Shown: positions 7,982 through 16,635, numbered from the stretch's first letter. The stretch: DNA of 64,000 nt from an uncultured Erysipelotrichaceae bacterium (GCA_902802905.1 CADCNT010000001.1:1-64000); one strand, 5' to 3'. Made by a program: numbers and translations. Notes: a model not told the origin generated them from the sequence alone.

Positions 7982-8293
7982 GTGGAAAACAAACTTAAAA
8001 AAGAAGAATTAGAACTCGATGACTACATCGAAGATATGGCGGACTTATTTAAGATTTTGGGAGATAAGACAAGAACTAAGATTCTTTCTGTTCTTATTAA
8101 AGAAGAAATGAATGTCTCTTCAATATCTGAACTTGTGGGTCTTCCTATCTCCGCAATTTCTCATCAATTAAGAACTTTAAGACAGGCTAAACTCATTAAG
8201 CCAAAAAAAGTCGGTAAAGAAGTTTTCTATTCTTTAGATGATGAACATGTCTCACTGATATTCAAATGTGCATTAGAACACGTAAAGGAGTAG
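7982..8293 (+). CDS. ArsR/SmtB-family metal-responsive repressor
   Basis: About 103 residues with a winged helix: LFKILGDKTRTKILSVL..., recognition region SSISELVGLPISAISHQLRTL, and the wing RQAKLIKPKKVGKEVFYSL. This is the ArsR/CadC fold that releases DNA when it binds metal. The GTG at 7982 is preferred because AGGTGA (7971-7976) then lies at a proper distance; an in-frame GTG at 7973 would sit inside that site. Metal-binding cysteines of the CadC ELCV(C)D type are not evident, so the sensing site may use other ligands (DDEHVSLIFKCALEH has acidic, His and Cys residues). First gene of the metal operon. Confidence 0.85.
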   Translation: MENKLKKEELELDDYIEDMADLFKILGDKTRTKILSVLIKEEMNVSSISELVGLPISAISHQLRTLRQAKLIKPKKVGKEVFYSLDDEHVSLIFKCALEHVKE

Positions 8294-8295
8294 TT

Positions 8296-8511
8296 ATGAA
8301 AAAAGTATATAAAATTGAAATCGATTGTGCGAACTGCGCAAACAAAGTAAAAGATGCAATTGCTAAAGTTGATGGCGTTAATAGTGTTTCCATTAACTTT
8401 ATGACGCAAAAGATGATCATCGACATTGAGGATTCTCGATTTGAAGAAGTGCTAAAAGCGGCAATTAAAGCTGGCAAAAAAGCTGAGTCTGATTTTGAGG
8501 TCATCCTATAA
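8296..8511 (+). CDS. Stand-alone HMA heavy-metal-binding domain protein
   Basis: A 71-residue ferredoxin-like HMA domain with the metal motif DCANC near the N-terminus (IEIDCANCANKVKDAI) and the typical VDGVNSVSINFMTQKM strand. It starts at ATG 8296 behind AAAGGAG. Its stop overlaps the ATPase start (TAATG). The ATPase lacks an N-terminal HMA domain, so this gene supplies it as a separate chaperone-like subunit or the two were once fused. Confidence 0.85.
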   Translation: MKKVYKIEIDCANCANKVKDAIAKVDGVNSVSINFMTQKMIIDIEDSRFEEVLKAAIKAGKKAESDFEVIL

Positions 8512-10376
8512 TGTCTAAAAAATTAAAGAAGAGATTGATACGCATTATCATTGCTTCTTCTTTATTTGTTCCATTATTAATCATTGATAAAGTCTTAGAT
8601 TTATCACATTACTACGGCTTTGTTTTACCGTTATGTCTTTATCTAGCGATTTATCTATTTATTTCTTATGACATTTTAATCAAAGCGTTCAAAAACATTA
8701 TCAGAGGCCACGTATTTGATGAAAACTTCTTAATGATTATTGCCTCTATTGGCGCGTTTGTCATATTAGAGTTTCCAGAAGCTGTAGCGGTCATGCTTTT
8801 ATATCAAATTGGTGAGTTCTTCCAAGACCTCGCTGTTGGTAGAAGCAGAAACTCAATATCAGAATTAATGGATATAAGACCTGACTATGCTAATCTTCTT
8901 AAAGAAGATGGTTCATTAGAAGTGGTAGATCCAGAATTAGTTGAAATTGGCCAAATTATTAGAATCGAACCAGGAGAAAAAATACCTCTTGATGGAGTAA
9001 TTATTTCTGGCGCTAGTAGTATTGACACTAAATCGTTAACTGGTGAATCTATGCCTGCAGATGTTATTGAAGGCAGTAAAGTGATTTCTGGTACCATCAA
9101 TCTCAGTGCATCTATAGATGTTAAAGTAGAAAAAGAATTTAAAGATTCTGCTGTTAGTAAGATTCTTGAGCTAGTAGAAAATGCCACTAATACTAAATCT
9201 AAACAAGAAAACTTTATTTCTAAGTTTGCCAAATGGTATACCCCAATAGTGGTTGTTTCCGCTCTAATTTTATTTGGTGTTGGCTTTGCTGTTACTAAAG
9301 ATTGGAGCAACTGGCTAGCTAGAGCCCTTAACTTCTTAGTTGTATCATGCCCATGTGCAATCGTGATATCTGTACCTCTTTCTTTCTTTACTTCCATTGG
9401 TAAAGCGGCCAAACTAGGTATTCTTATTAAAGGCTCTTTATATCTTGAAAACTTCAATAACGCTAAAACATTTGTCTTTGATAAAACTGGCACTTTGACT
9501 AAAGGAAATTTCGTTATTTCTAAGGTTGTTCCAGAAACAAATAAAGATGCTATTTTATCGGCGGCCGCGATAGCAGAAGGACAATCATCACACCCAATTG
9601 CTTTAGCTATTAGAAACGCATTAAATAGTGAAATTGATTCATCTTATAAAATTGAAAATGTCCCAGGTAAAGGCATAGTAGCCACCAAAGGAAATGATGT
9701 CATTTTATGCGGCAATTCTAGGCTTTTTTCTGAAAAAAACATCAAAATTGCTGATAATAATGAAGCTGGCACAGTAATTTATGTCGCTAGAAATAATGAA
9801 TATCTAGGCATGATTTTAGTTAAAGATGAAATCAAAGAAGATGCTAGAAAAGCGAGCGATTATTTCAAGAAAGAACATATAGAAACTGTGATGCTTACTG
9901 GCGATAATGAAGCGGTAGCTAAAGAAGTCGCTACTGAGCTTTGCCTATCTAGTTATCATCATTCACTTTTACCTCAAGACAAAGTGTCAGAATTTGAAAA
10001 AATCTTGGAGTCTAAAAAAGACAAATCCTTAGTGGTTTATGTAGGCGACGGAATTAATGACGCTCCTGTACTTGCTCGCAGTGATATTGGTATCGCCATG
10101 GGTGGAGTTGGTAGTGACGCTGCTATTGAAGCTAGTGACATTGTCTTAATGCACGATAACTTAATCAGTTTAATAAATGCTAAGAAGATAGCAAAAAAGA
10201 CTATGAGAATTGTAATGGAAAACATTATCTTTGCCATTACAGTTAAAGTAGCTATTTTAGTGCTATCCGTATTCTTTAAAGTTCCTATTTGGGTTGCCAT
10301 CTTTGGAGATGTTGGCGTTGCTCTTCTTTGTGTGTTTAATGCATTAAGAAGTGGAAGAATTAAAAAAGAGGATTAA
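8511..10376 (+). CDS. P1B-type heavy-metal ATPase (Zn/Cd/Pb-type)
   Basis: A 621-residue metal-exporting P-type ATPase. It has membrane segments flanking an actuator domain with LTGESMP, the transmembrane metal site SCPCAIVISVPL (CPC), the phosphorylation site DKTGTLTKGN, the class-specific SSHPIALAI, and hinge GDGINDAPVLARSDIGIAMG. The CPC and later lysine/aspartate pattern fits the ZntA/CadA group (Zn2+, Cd2+, Pb2+). There is no N-terminal HMA domain; a separate HMA protein is encoded just upstream. The ArsR gene and operator ahead imply metal induction. Confidence 0.9.
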   Translation: MSKKLKKRLIRIIIASSLFVPLLIIDKVLDLSHYYGFVLPLCLYLAIYLFISYDILIKAFKNIIRGHVFDENFLMIIASIGAFVILEFPEAVAVMLLYQIGEFFQDLAVGRSRNSISELMDIRPDYANLLKEDGSLEVVDPELVEIGQIIRIEPGEKIPLDGVIISGASSIDTKSLTGESMPADVIEGSKVISGTINLSASIDVKVEKEFKDSAVSKILELVENATNTKSKQENFISKFAKWYTPIVVVSALILFGVGFAVTKDWSNWLARALNFLVVSCPCAIVISVPLSFFTSIGKAAKLGILIKGSLYLENFNNAKTFVFDKTGTLTKGNFVISKVVPETNKDAILSAAAIAEGQSSHPIALAIRNALNSEIDSSYKIENVPGKGIVATKGNDVILCGNSRLFSEKNIKIADNNEAGTVIYVARNNEYLGMILVKDEIKEDARKASDYFKKEHIETVMLTGDNEAVAKEVATELCLSSYHHSLLPQDKVSEFEKILESKKDKSLVVYVGDGINDAPVLARSDIGIAMGGVGSDAAIEASDIVLMHDNLISLINAKKIAKKTMRIVMENIIFAITVKVAILVLSVFFKVPIWVAIFGDVGVALLCVFNALRSGRIKKED

Positions 10377-10388
10377 TAATCCTCTTTT
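10364..10388. terminator. Bidirectional terminator between ATPase and deoD
   Basis: AAAAGAGGATT (10364-10374) pairs with AATCCTCTTTT (10378-10388). The left arm overlaps the ATPase stop. It has A and T tracts on both sides and serves both convergent genes. Confidence 0.85.
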
Positions 10389-10404
10389 CAATTGCCTTTA
10401 ACTC

Positions 10405-11124
10405 TTAGCAGAATCTTTCAGCAGTAGCGATAGCGAGTTCTATCATTCTGCCAAGACCAAACGCTCTTTCTTCACTAGTTAATTTTTGATTGTGATTAAG
10501 GAAACTATCTGTAACTGTTAATAAGCACAATGCGCGTTTATGAAATCTTGCAGCGTTAACGTATAAAGAATACGATTCCATTTCAACACCCATAACTCCT
10601 AAATCAGCCCATCGTTTCCATGCTTCTGGATCAGGATCATAGAAGATATCAGCAGCAAGAATGTTACCTCCGTGATATGGAATCTTTGATTTTTTAGCTT
10701 CTTCTAAAGCAGCAAGCATTAAGTCGAAATCTGCAATAGCGGAATAAGTACCATTTAATTTAAATTGGCTCATCCAGTTGCTATCAGTACAAGCACCTGA
10801 ACAGATTAATACATCTTTGAGCTCGATATCAGGTTGATATGTACCACATGTTCCAACTCTAATAATGATTTCAACATCATATCCTGTATATAGTTCGGTG
10901 GAATAAATTCCAATTGATGGCATACCCATACCAGAAGCCATAACAGAAATTCTTTTATTGTTTTTAGTGTATCCGGTATATCCTAAGATACCTCTAACAT
11001 TTGTTACTTCTTTATAATCGTGTAAATAAGTTTCTGCGATCCATTTTGCTCTTATTGGATCTCCAGGCATTAAAACAACCTTAGCAAAATCGCCCTTTTG
11101 AGCATTAATGTGGGGAGTAGGCAT
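10405..11124 (-). CDS. deoD: Purine-nucleoside phosphorylase (DeoD type)
   Basis: A 239-residue hexameric-type purine-nucleoside phosphorylase that splits (deoxy)ribonucleosides with phosphate in purine salvage. The N-terminus MPTPHINAQKGDFAKVVLMPGDP, the phosphate-site MPGDPIRAKWIA and IIRVGTCGTY, and the substrate-site GVMGVEMESYSLY with TVTDSF match DeoD along the full length. The start has a strong AAAGGAGATAT site. It is a single gene. Confidence 0.95.
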   Translation of the reverse strand: MPTPHINAQKGDFAKVVLMPGDPIRAKWIAETYLHDYKEVTNVRGILGYTGYTKNNKRISVMASGMGMPSIGIYSTELYTGYDVEIIIRVGTCGTYQPDIELKDVLICSGACTDSNWMSQFKLNGTYSAIADFDLMLAALEEAKKSKIPYHGGNILAADIFYDPDPEAWKRWADLGVMGVEMESYSLYVNAARFHKRALCLLTVTDSFLNHNQKLTSEERAFGLGRMIELAIATAERFC

Positions 11125-11191
11125 ATTATATATCTCCTTTTAGCGTATATATTCTACTACATTTAAGTAGTATCAACAAACTATTTCCTTG

Positions 11192-11224
11192 TTGCAGTGT
11201 AAACAAACAATCAGTAAACTGATT
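11192..11224 (+). promoter_or_regulatory. Promoter with perfect palindrome, predicted leaderless start
   Basis: A -35-like TTGCAG (11192-11197), 17-base spacer and TAAACT (11215-11220) end six bases before the ATG at 11227. A perfect 16-base palindrome, AATCAGT-AA-ACTGATT (11209-11224), covers the -10 and reaches two bases from the start codon. It would act as an operator for this gene, possibly autoregulatory. Confidence 0.5.
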
Positions 11225-11226
11225 CT

Positions 11227-11622
11227 ATGAGAAAAGAAAGAAACGTATATGTTTTAGAGACCACTGACTATAAAATTTTGGAAACAGTGTCTTTATTAAA
11301 CCAAGATGAATATTATCCTCTTCCAGAAGGTGTTTATAAAATTCTAAGTGGCAGTGATGATGAGGAAATTGAACCATTTAAAGGGTTTAAAACTTATAAA
11401 ACTCTAGTGTCTTATTCTTCTAAAAAAGTGTCACGTTTTATCGTGATGTTATTACGCTACAAATATTTAGAACGAGTCTATGATGAAGCAACCGATAAAC
11501 TCTATTTAAAAGTGGCACCAAAAGGGGAAGTGGAGTTAGTGAATTATCACAAAAAACATAAGTATAATTATGTAAAAAAGAAGGTTAATAAAGAACCGAC
11601 AATTATCAAGATTGAAAAATAA
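11227..11622 (+). CDS. RQC-like winged-helix DNA-binding protein
   Basis: A 131-residue basic protein. The region YYPLPEGVYKILSGSDDEEI...FKTYKTLVSYSSKKVSRFIVMLLRYKYLERV resembles the RecQ C-terminal (RQC) winged helix that also occurs as stand-alone RQC-minor proteins in Firmicutes. No helicase domain is present. The basic tail (HKKHKYNYVKKKVNK) fits DNA binding. No Shine-Dalgarno is present and the promoter predicts a leaderless mRNA. The assignment is by pattern only and could be wrong; a small helix-turn-helix regulator is the alternative. Confidence 0.5.
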   Translation: MRKERNVYVLETTDYKILETVSLLNQDEYYPLPEGVYKILSGSDDEEIEPFKGFKTYKTLVSYSSKKVSRFIVMLLRYKYLERVYDEATDKLYLKVAPKGEVELVNYHKKHKYNYVKKKVNKEPTIIKIEK

Positions 11623-11696
11623 GAAAATTCCCTTTTAGTTGATAGTGGCAGGGAATAATTATAAAATTATTAGGCTGACTATAGGAGGAAAGAGAT

Positions 11697-12476
11697 ATGA
11701 ATTTTGCTTGGGATGTTATGCCACTTGCGGCGTTTATTGTTTCGCTGGTGTTGCTTTTAGGAATGTATGGATTTTTATTCTTCATGTATTCCAAGATCAT
11801 CAAACGTACTGCTGGATATCTTTTTATCTCTATTAGCTGTGGCTCAGTTTTAACTGCCTTCTTATTAAACCTCAACTATGTATTCATTATGCTTATCGGC
11901 ATGTCAGTTGTTGGTGTTACCATCTCATTATTTACCAATTTAGGCGATGTTAGACAATTCTTGGCTAACCCATTTAAGGGCAGCAGAATTAAATCTGGAA
12001 AATTTGAAGTTGAAAAGATCTATAATCGTGAATTGTTTTATAAAACAATTGAAAAAGCAACATTAGCTTTATCAAAATCTAGAATTGGTGCGATTATGAC
12101 TTTCGAAAAAAATACATCTTTAGCGGATGTTATTAAAAACGGTGTCGCTGTTAAAGCTCCTGTCACCGCTGAATTGTTAATGACAATTTTCTATCCAGGC
12201 ACTCGTTTACATGATGGTGCAGTTGTAATCCATGGAAATGAAATTGTCGCTGCTTCTGTTTTCTATACTCCAACTACTAAACCATTTGCTGGTAAATATG
12301 GTTCCCGTCATAGAGCGGCTTTAGGTATTTCTGAAATCTCTGATTCCGTTACTATTGTCGTTTCTGAAGAAACAGGAAGAATCTCTTTCGCTGTTAATGG
12401 CAATCTTGAATCCGTCGATCAAGAAAACTTCTTAAGAGTTTTTGAGAACTACATGGACGGAGTTAACGAAGAATAA
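11697..12476 (+). CDS. cdaA: Membrane diadenylate cyclase (c-di-AMP synthase)
   Basis: A 259-residue enzyme that condenses two ATP to c-di-AMP, the second messenger for potassium and cell-wall homeostasis. Three N-terminal membrane helices (residues about 5-85) precede a DisA_N/DAC domain with the catalytic LHDGAVVI (Asp-Gly-Ala) and GSRHRAALGISE (Arg-His-Arg) motifs. Length and topology match CdaA, but no cdaR or glmM follows; a Nudix gene does. The site AGGAGGAAAG at 11682-11691 decides the start. A weak ATTCCC/GGGAAT hairpin (11627-11656) precedes it. Confidence 0.93.
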   Translation: MNFAWDVMPLAAFIVSLVLLLGMYGFLFFMYSKIIKRTAGYLFISISCGSVLTAFLLNLNYVFIMLIGMSVVGVTISLFTNLGDVRQFLANPFKGSRIKSGKFEVEKIYNRELFYKTIEKATLALSKSRIGAIMTFEKNTSLADVIKNGVAVKAPVTAELLMTIFYPGTRLHDGAVVIHGNEIVAASVFYTPTTKPFAGKYGSRHRAALGISEISDSVTIVVSEETGRISFAVNGNLESVDQENFLRVFENYMDGVNEE

Positions 12477-12491
12477 TTTATAGGTTAATAA

Positions 12492-13100
12492 ATGGACTCG
12501 AAACAAATATACGATTTCGTTTTAAAAGTACAATCAATTTCTAAGATTGGTCTTATCTATTCCAAAGACCCTTATGCATTAAGCAATTATCAAGAATTAA
12601 ACGATTTATCCACGAAGTTTTTGGAAGATTTTTTAGAAGTTAAATTTGATCGCCCAAATTATTTCCAAAGAGATATCTATCCCACTCCAAATGTTTCGGT
12701 TAGAACAGTCATCTTTAATGAAGATAAAACTAAAGTCCTAATGGTTAGAGAAGCTGCTTTACAAGCTTATTCCTTGCCAGGAGGTTGGGCGGATTTATAT
12801 GATTCCCCTGCTCAAACCGCTAAAAATGAATGCAAACAAGAAGCAGGAGCGGATATTGAAATCATTAGACTTGTTGGTGTATGTTCGAGAACTCCATTTA
12901 AAGCCCCAACATCTATCCCAGAATTTGTGGTGATATTTGAAGCAAAAATATCTGAATTACATCAAGAACATGAATACGAAACTGATGATGTCCAATTCTT
13001 CGATATTGATAACTTACCGCTTATCTCGAAAAAGACATCAGAAGTGGAATTGAAGCGCTTCATATTAGCTGCAAAAAACGGAGAAACAATATTTGATTAA
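12492..13100 (+). CDS. Nudix hydrolase with altered Nudix box
   Basis: A 202-residue protein with an N-terminal helical segment typical of Nudix proteins carrying a Hydrolase_N domain (YDFVLKVQSISKIGLIYSKD), then the Nudix fold. The box reads GWADLYDSPAQTAKNECKQEAGA: the first Glu is Asp, the Arg is Asn, and one metal Glu of the EE pair is Gln, leaving the other Glu residues. Activity may be reduced or the substrate different. It follows cdaA by 15 bases, so a link to nucleotide turnover is possible but untested. Confidence 0.8.
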   Translation: MDSKQIYDFVLKVQSISKIGLIYSKDPYALSNYQELNDLSTKFLEDFLEVKFDRPNYFQRDIYPTPNVSVRTVIFNEDKTKVLMVREAALQAYSLPGGWADLYDSPAQTAKNECKQEAGADIEIIRLVGVCSRTPFKAPTSIPEFVVIFEAKISELHQEHEYETDDVQFFDIDNLPLISKKTSEVELKRFILAAKNGETIFD

Positions 13101-13137
13101 GATGACCTTTGAAAATTGGTCATCTTTTTGTTAATAT
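13101..13137 (+). promoter_or_regulatory. Terminator overlapped by the next gene's promoter
   Basis: GATGACC (13101-13107) pairs with GGTCATC (13118-13124) before TTTTT, ending the cdaA operon. Within it lie -35 TTGAAA (13109-13114) and, 17 bases on, -10 TAATAT (13132-13137), whose end is six bases before the ATG at 13144. The next gene therefore has its promoter inside the terminator and probably a leaderless mRNA. Confidence 0.65.
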
Positions 13138-13143
13138 TCATGC

Positions 13144-13752
13144 ATGGGTTTACTAAGCACGAATCAAACTTTATATATCGTACTAGCCTCCTTAGGTGGA
13201 GTTTTAGTGTTTATTCTTTTAGCATTCCTTTGTTTTCGAAAGTTTTATGAAAGAAAACACATTAGAGAATTAACATATTTCCGCCTTTCACATCTATGTG
13301 AGCAGAATGATTATCTTTTGCTTAATAATTACCGCATCAACATCGATGATAAGAATGTGGGAGTAATTGATCATATCTTTATCTCAAATAAATACATTAT
13401 TGTTATCAATGACTTTGCTATCTCTGGTGTTTTATCTGGAGAATATCAAGGTGAAGGATTATATAACACCACAAAGCAAGGAACTAATATTGTCGCTAAT
13501 CCGATTAACTATAACATCAACCTCACTAAAAGACTTTGTCTTTTTAATGATTTAGATCAATCATTTATTAAAGGCTTAGTGGTTATCAATAATGATGCGA
13601 TTATAAATGTTAAAAACGAAAACAAGCAATTCCAAATCATTAGAAGAAAAGACTTAGCAAAAACTATAAGAAAATTTGATAAAGAAAATGTAAAGAATTT
13701 AAAAGAAGAAAGCGTAGTTAAATTTATCAATTATTTAAACGAAAATAACTAA
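13144..13752 (+). CDS. Membrane-anchored NERD-like domain protein
   Basis: A 202-residue protein with one N-terminal membrane helix (residues about 10-30) and a soluble domain. LSHLCEQNDYLLLNNYRI...VGVIDHIFISNKYIIVINDF follows the order of the NERD (nuclease-related) fold: strand, Asp in GVIDHI (usually QIDHI), and a strand corresponding to IEVK (here VINDF, so the ExK pair is lost). If NERD, the catalytic residues look degenerate. Three bases separate it from the next membrane protein gene. The assignment is moderate. Confidence 0.55.
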   Translation: MGLLSTNQTLYIVLASLGGVLVFILLAFLCFRKFYERKHIRELTYFRLSHLCEQNDYLLLNNYRINIDDKNVGVIDHIFISNKYIIVINDFAISGVLSGEYQGEGLYNTTKQGTNIVANPINYNINLTKRLCLFNDLDQSFIKGLVVINNDAIINVKNENKQFQIIRRKDLAKTIRKFDKENVKNLKEESVVKFINYLNENN

Positions 13753-13754
13753 CT

Positions 13755-14750
13755 ATGAAAATGTATACAAATAAAGAATTATGGGGGCTCAGTAGGGGTT
13801 ATAGCCAAAAAAATGGCTTTGTCGCCTATATCATTTTCTTGTTCGCTATCGTGCTAGCGTGTGGGGTTATCGCCCTTAATTTAGTGCTTCCTTTTTTGTT
13901 TTATATTTTGGTGCCTTTTGCAATTATTCCGGCTTTCTTTGCTGCTCAAGCCGCAATCATATTATTAAGAGATGAACCTCAATTAACTTTAGGCGGTTTC
14001 TTTAAATGTTTCTTTGCTTATTATGGAGAACATTTCCGCTCAACATTTAGAGTGCTCAAGTCTCTTTTATTCTCTTTGATTTTCTATGGATCAATACTAA
14101 TCACCTCTTTAATTGCAGTATTTATCTCTTTCTATTTCAATAATTTCCATGGCTTTGCTGATTTATTTAATTCATTAAGCACGACGTCTATTACCTCTTT
14201 AGATGAATTAAATGCTCTATTTGATAAATACAGCTATGCAATTAATTTATTTGGCTTATTTACTTCATTCCCAGCATTGACCACATTTACTTTTGTCTTT
14301 ATTTATCTATGTTCTAAAAACTCAGTGTCTATTTTTTATCGTTTATCTAACTATAAGTTAACTGGAAGATTCATTTCAGAAATGCATACAGCGGTAATGA
14401 AAAATCATAAAAAGACATTCTTAAAATATTATTGGTCATTAAATTGGCCTTTATATGTCTTATTTATAAGTGGCTTTGCTTTAGGGGGTTACGTTGGATA
14501 TTTATATCAATTCTCCTATAACTCCTTATATACATTTGGTCTAATGGTTGCAATATTTGTTGCCTATTTCATATATGGTCCAACTTATTTAGCTAATAAA
14601 GAATCTATAAGTATTGCTTTAAAGGATGCTTATGAAGAAGAAGCTAATAAATTAGCCTCTATGCTAGCGACATCAATGGAAGATTTATTGAATAAAATTA
14701 AAAGACTTGAGGAACAACAAGAGAAACAACAAGATAACGAAGAAGAATAA
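13755..14750 (+). CDS. Polytopic membrane protein of unknown function
   Basis: A 331-residue protein with about six membrane helices (two near residues 25-75, a third near 100-125, another near 160-185, two near 235-285) and a C-terminal charged coiled-coil tail (NKIKRLEEQQEKQQDNEEE). No family was recognised. It is coupled to the NERD-like gene (2-base gap), so they may form one membrane complex. It ends just before a minus-strand tRNA. Confidence 0.7.
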   Translation: MKMYTNKELWGLSRGYSQKNGFVAYIIFLFAIVLACGVIALNLVLPFLFYILVPFAIIPAFFAAQAAIILLRDEPQLTLGGFFKCFFAYYGEHFRSTFRVLKSLLFSLIFYGSILITSLIAVFISFYFNNFHGFADLFNSLSTTSITSLDELNALFDKYSYAINLFGLFTSFPALTTFTFVFIYLCSKNSVSIFYRLSNYKLTGRFISEMHTAVMKNHKKTFLKYYWSLNWPLYVLFISGFALGGYVGYLYQFSYNSLYTFGLMVAIFVAYFIYGPTYLANKESISIALKDAYEEEANKLASMLATSMEDLLNKIKRLEEQQEKQQDNEEE

Positions 14751-14770
14751 AAAAACAGTGCACAGCACTG
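14749..14770 (-). terminator. Terminator of tRNA-Gly(GCC)
   Basis: CAGTGC (14756-14761) pairs with GCACTG (14765-14770); on the minus strand it is followed by TTTTTTATT. Confidence 0.75.
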
Positions 14771-14783
14771 AATCGAACAAGTT

Positions 14784-14857
14784 TGGAGCAGGCGACGGGA
14801 ATCGGACCCGCATAACTACCTTGGCAAGGTAGTGTTCTACCACTGAACTACGCCTGC
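14784..14857 (-). tRNA. tRNA-Gly(GCC)
   Basis: A 74-base tRNA on the minus strand with encoded CCA. The acceptor stem GCAGGCG/CGCCTGC is perfect and the anticodon stem CTACC/GGTAG holds TTGCCAA (anticodon GCC). The T-loop is TCCGATT, with C for T at position 55, as in the tRNA-Gly(CCC) at 170-243. Confidence 0.95.
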
Positions 14858-14943
14858 AATTCAAAATTGCTAAATTATTATAACAAAAGTAATTGAATAT
14901 GCAATATAATTTGTAAGAATTATTTTCTAAAAGGAGAATAACC

Positions 14944-16605
14944 ATGGTTGGTAACAAAGAACTCGCAGAACTCATCTTCCCAGAAGTAAAAGAAACAATT
15001 GAAGATCTAGAGAAAAGGTATCCAGATAGAAACCTTAAAAGTGGCGCTGAGGTCACAAGATTTGCCCCATCACCAACTGGATTTTTACATACTGGTTCTT
15101 TATTTACATCCATGGTGTGTCATAAAGTTGCTAAACAAAGTGGTGGTATTTTCTACGTAAGGCTTGAAGACACTGACACTAAAAGAGAAATCCAAGGTAG
15201 TGGAGAGCAACTCCTAGATCAATTAAAGTTATTTGGTATTGTTCCTGATGAAGGCTACTTAGGTAATTCTCAAAAAGGAGATTATGGTCCATATATCCAA
15301 TCTCAACGTGCGAATATATATAAAGTAGTTATTAAACATTTATTAGAAGAAGGTAAAGCTTATCCAGATTTTGCCACTCCAGAAGAATTAGAAGAAATTA
15401 GAGCCAAGCAAGAAGCTAATAAGCTCACTCCTGGATATTATGGAGAATTCGCTAAATATCGTTTCCTAACTAACGAAGAAAGAAAAGAAAGAATTTTAAA
15501 TGGCCAACCTTACGTTATTAGATTTAAGAGTAACGGCAACCATTTAAATAAAATACCGGTTTCAGACTTAATTAGAGGCGACTTTGAAATCGCGGAAAAT
15601 GATTTAGATATCGTTATCTTAAAAAGTGATGGTCTACCAACTTATCACTTCGCTCATGCATGCGATGATCACTTTATGAGAACTACCACAGTCATTAGAG
15701 GTGAAGAATGGATTGCCTCTTTACCAATCCACGTTCAACTCTTTAAGGAATTAGGCTGGACTGCTCCTAAATACGCTCATTTACCAGTCATCATGAAAAT
15801 TGGCGAAAACGGCAATAAAAGAAAACTATCCAAAAGATTAGATGCCGAAGCAGCGGTCTCTTTCTTCTTAGAAGATGGCTATCCAAGTGACGCTTTAATT
15901 ATGTATTTAATGACCATCGCCAATTCTAACTTTGAAGAATGGATCTTCGAGCATAAATTTGAACACATGGAAGACTTTGTCTTCTCATTTGATAAGATGT
16001 CACTTGAAGGTGCCTTATTTGATATGGGCAAGTTATGTTTCTTCTCTAGAGAAATTTTAGGTAAGAAAACCAAAGAAGAAATGCTACAAATGACTTTAGA
16101 ATATTCCAAGAAATATAACCAAAAACTATTTGATTTAGTTAATAGAGATCACGAGTATTTCAAAGAAATCATCAACATCGAAAGAGAAAAAGAAAACCCA
16201 AGAAAAGATTATGAAAAGCTTGGTGGAATCTATGACATTATCTCTTTCTTCTATAAGGATTTATATGATGCTTATATCAAAGAAAACCCATTAGTGTTTA
16301 ATGAGAAATTTACTCTAGAAACAGTAAAAGAAGTGGTTTCCGCTATGAAAAAACTTGATCTTAGTTTAGATGAGCAAGGTTGGTTTAACAACATGAAAGC
16401 CATTGGAGATTCCTTAGGATTCTCTAGTGATAGAAAGGCTTATAAAGCAAATCCAGGAGCCTTTAAAGGTATGACTGGTGATGTTGCAGAAATGTTAAGA
16501 ATTACATTAACTACAAGAAAGAATTCACCAAACCTCTACTATGTGATGAGAATCCTTGGCAAAGAGGAATGCAACCGTAGAATTGATTTAGTTCTCGCAA
16601 AGTAA
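14944..16605 (+). CDS. gltX: Glutamate--tRNA ligase
   Basis: A 553-residue class I aminoacyl-tRNA synthetase. The HIGH-type motif is APSPTGFLHTGSLF and the KMSKS-type is NKRKLSKRLDAEAAV; RLEDTDTKRE and the anticodon-binding C-terminal region are also present. It charges tRNA-Glu, and possibly tRNA-Gln if this organism uses the GatCAB route. The start follows AAGGAGAATAACC. It ends 30 bases before a tRNA-Glu gene. Confidence 0.96.
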   Translation: MVGNKELAELIFPEVKETIEDLEKRYPDRNLKSGAEVTRFAPSPTGFLHTGSLFTSMVCHKVAKQSGGIFYVRLEDTDTKREIQGSGEQLLDQLKLFGIVPDEGYLGNSQKGDYGPYIQSQRANIYKVVIKHLLEEGKAYPDFATPEELEEIRAKQEANKLTPGYYGEFAKYRFLTNEERKERILNGQPYVIRFKSNGNHLNKIPVSDLIRGDFEIAENDLDIVILKSDGLPTYHFAHACDDHFMRTTTVIRGEEWIASLPIHVQLFKELGWTAPKYAHLPVIMKIGENGNKRKLSKRLDAEAAVSFFLEDGYPSDALIMYLMTIANSNFEEWIFEHKFEHMEDFVFSFDKMSLEGALFDMGKLCFFSREILGKKTKEEMLQMTLEYSKKYNQKLFDLVNRDHEYFKEIINIEREKENPRKDYEKLGGIYDIISFFYKDLYDAYIKENPLVFNEKFTLETVKEVVSAMKKLDLSLDEQGWFNNMKAIGDSLGFSSDRKAYKANPGAFKGMTGDVAEMLRITLTTRKNSPNLYYVMRILGKEECNRRIDLVLAK

Positions 16606-16613
16606 AATAAAAG

Positions 16614-16631
16614 GGTGGTATAATTACCACC
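16614..16631 (+). terminator. Hairpin between gltX and tRNA-Glu
   Basis: GGTGGTA (16614-16620) pairs with TACCACC (16625-16631) around TAAT. There is no T run, and the loop contains TATAAT (16619-16624), which could be the -10 of the tRNA; the hairpin and promoter overlap. Confidence 0.45.
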
Positions 16632-16635
16632 GCAC

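Noticed and set aside
14685-15113. Minus-strand open frame over the tRNA-Gly and gltX start
   Set aside because: It runs across a tRNA gene and the gltX N-terminus and shows no family pattern; treated as a shadow.
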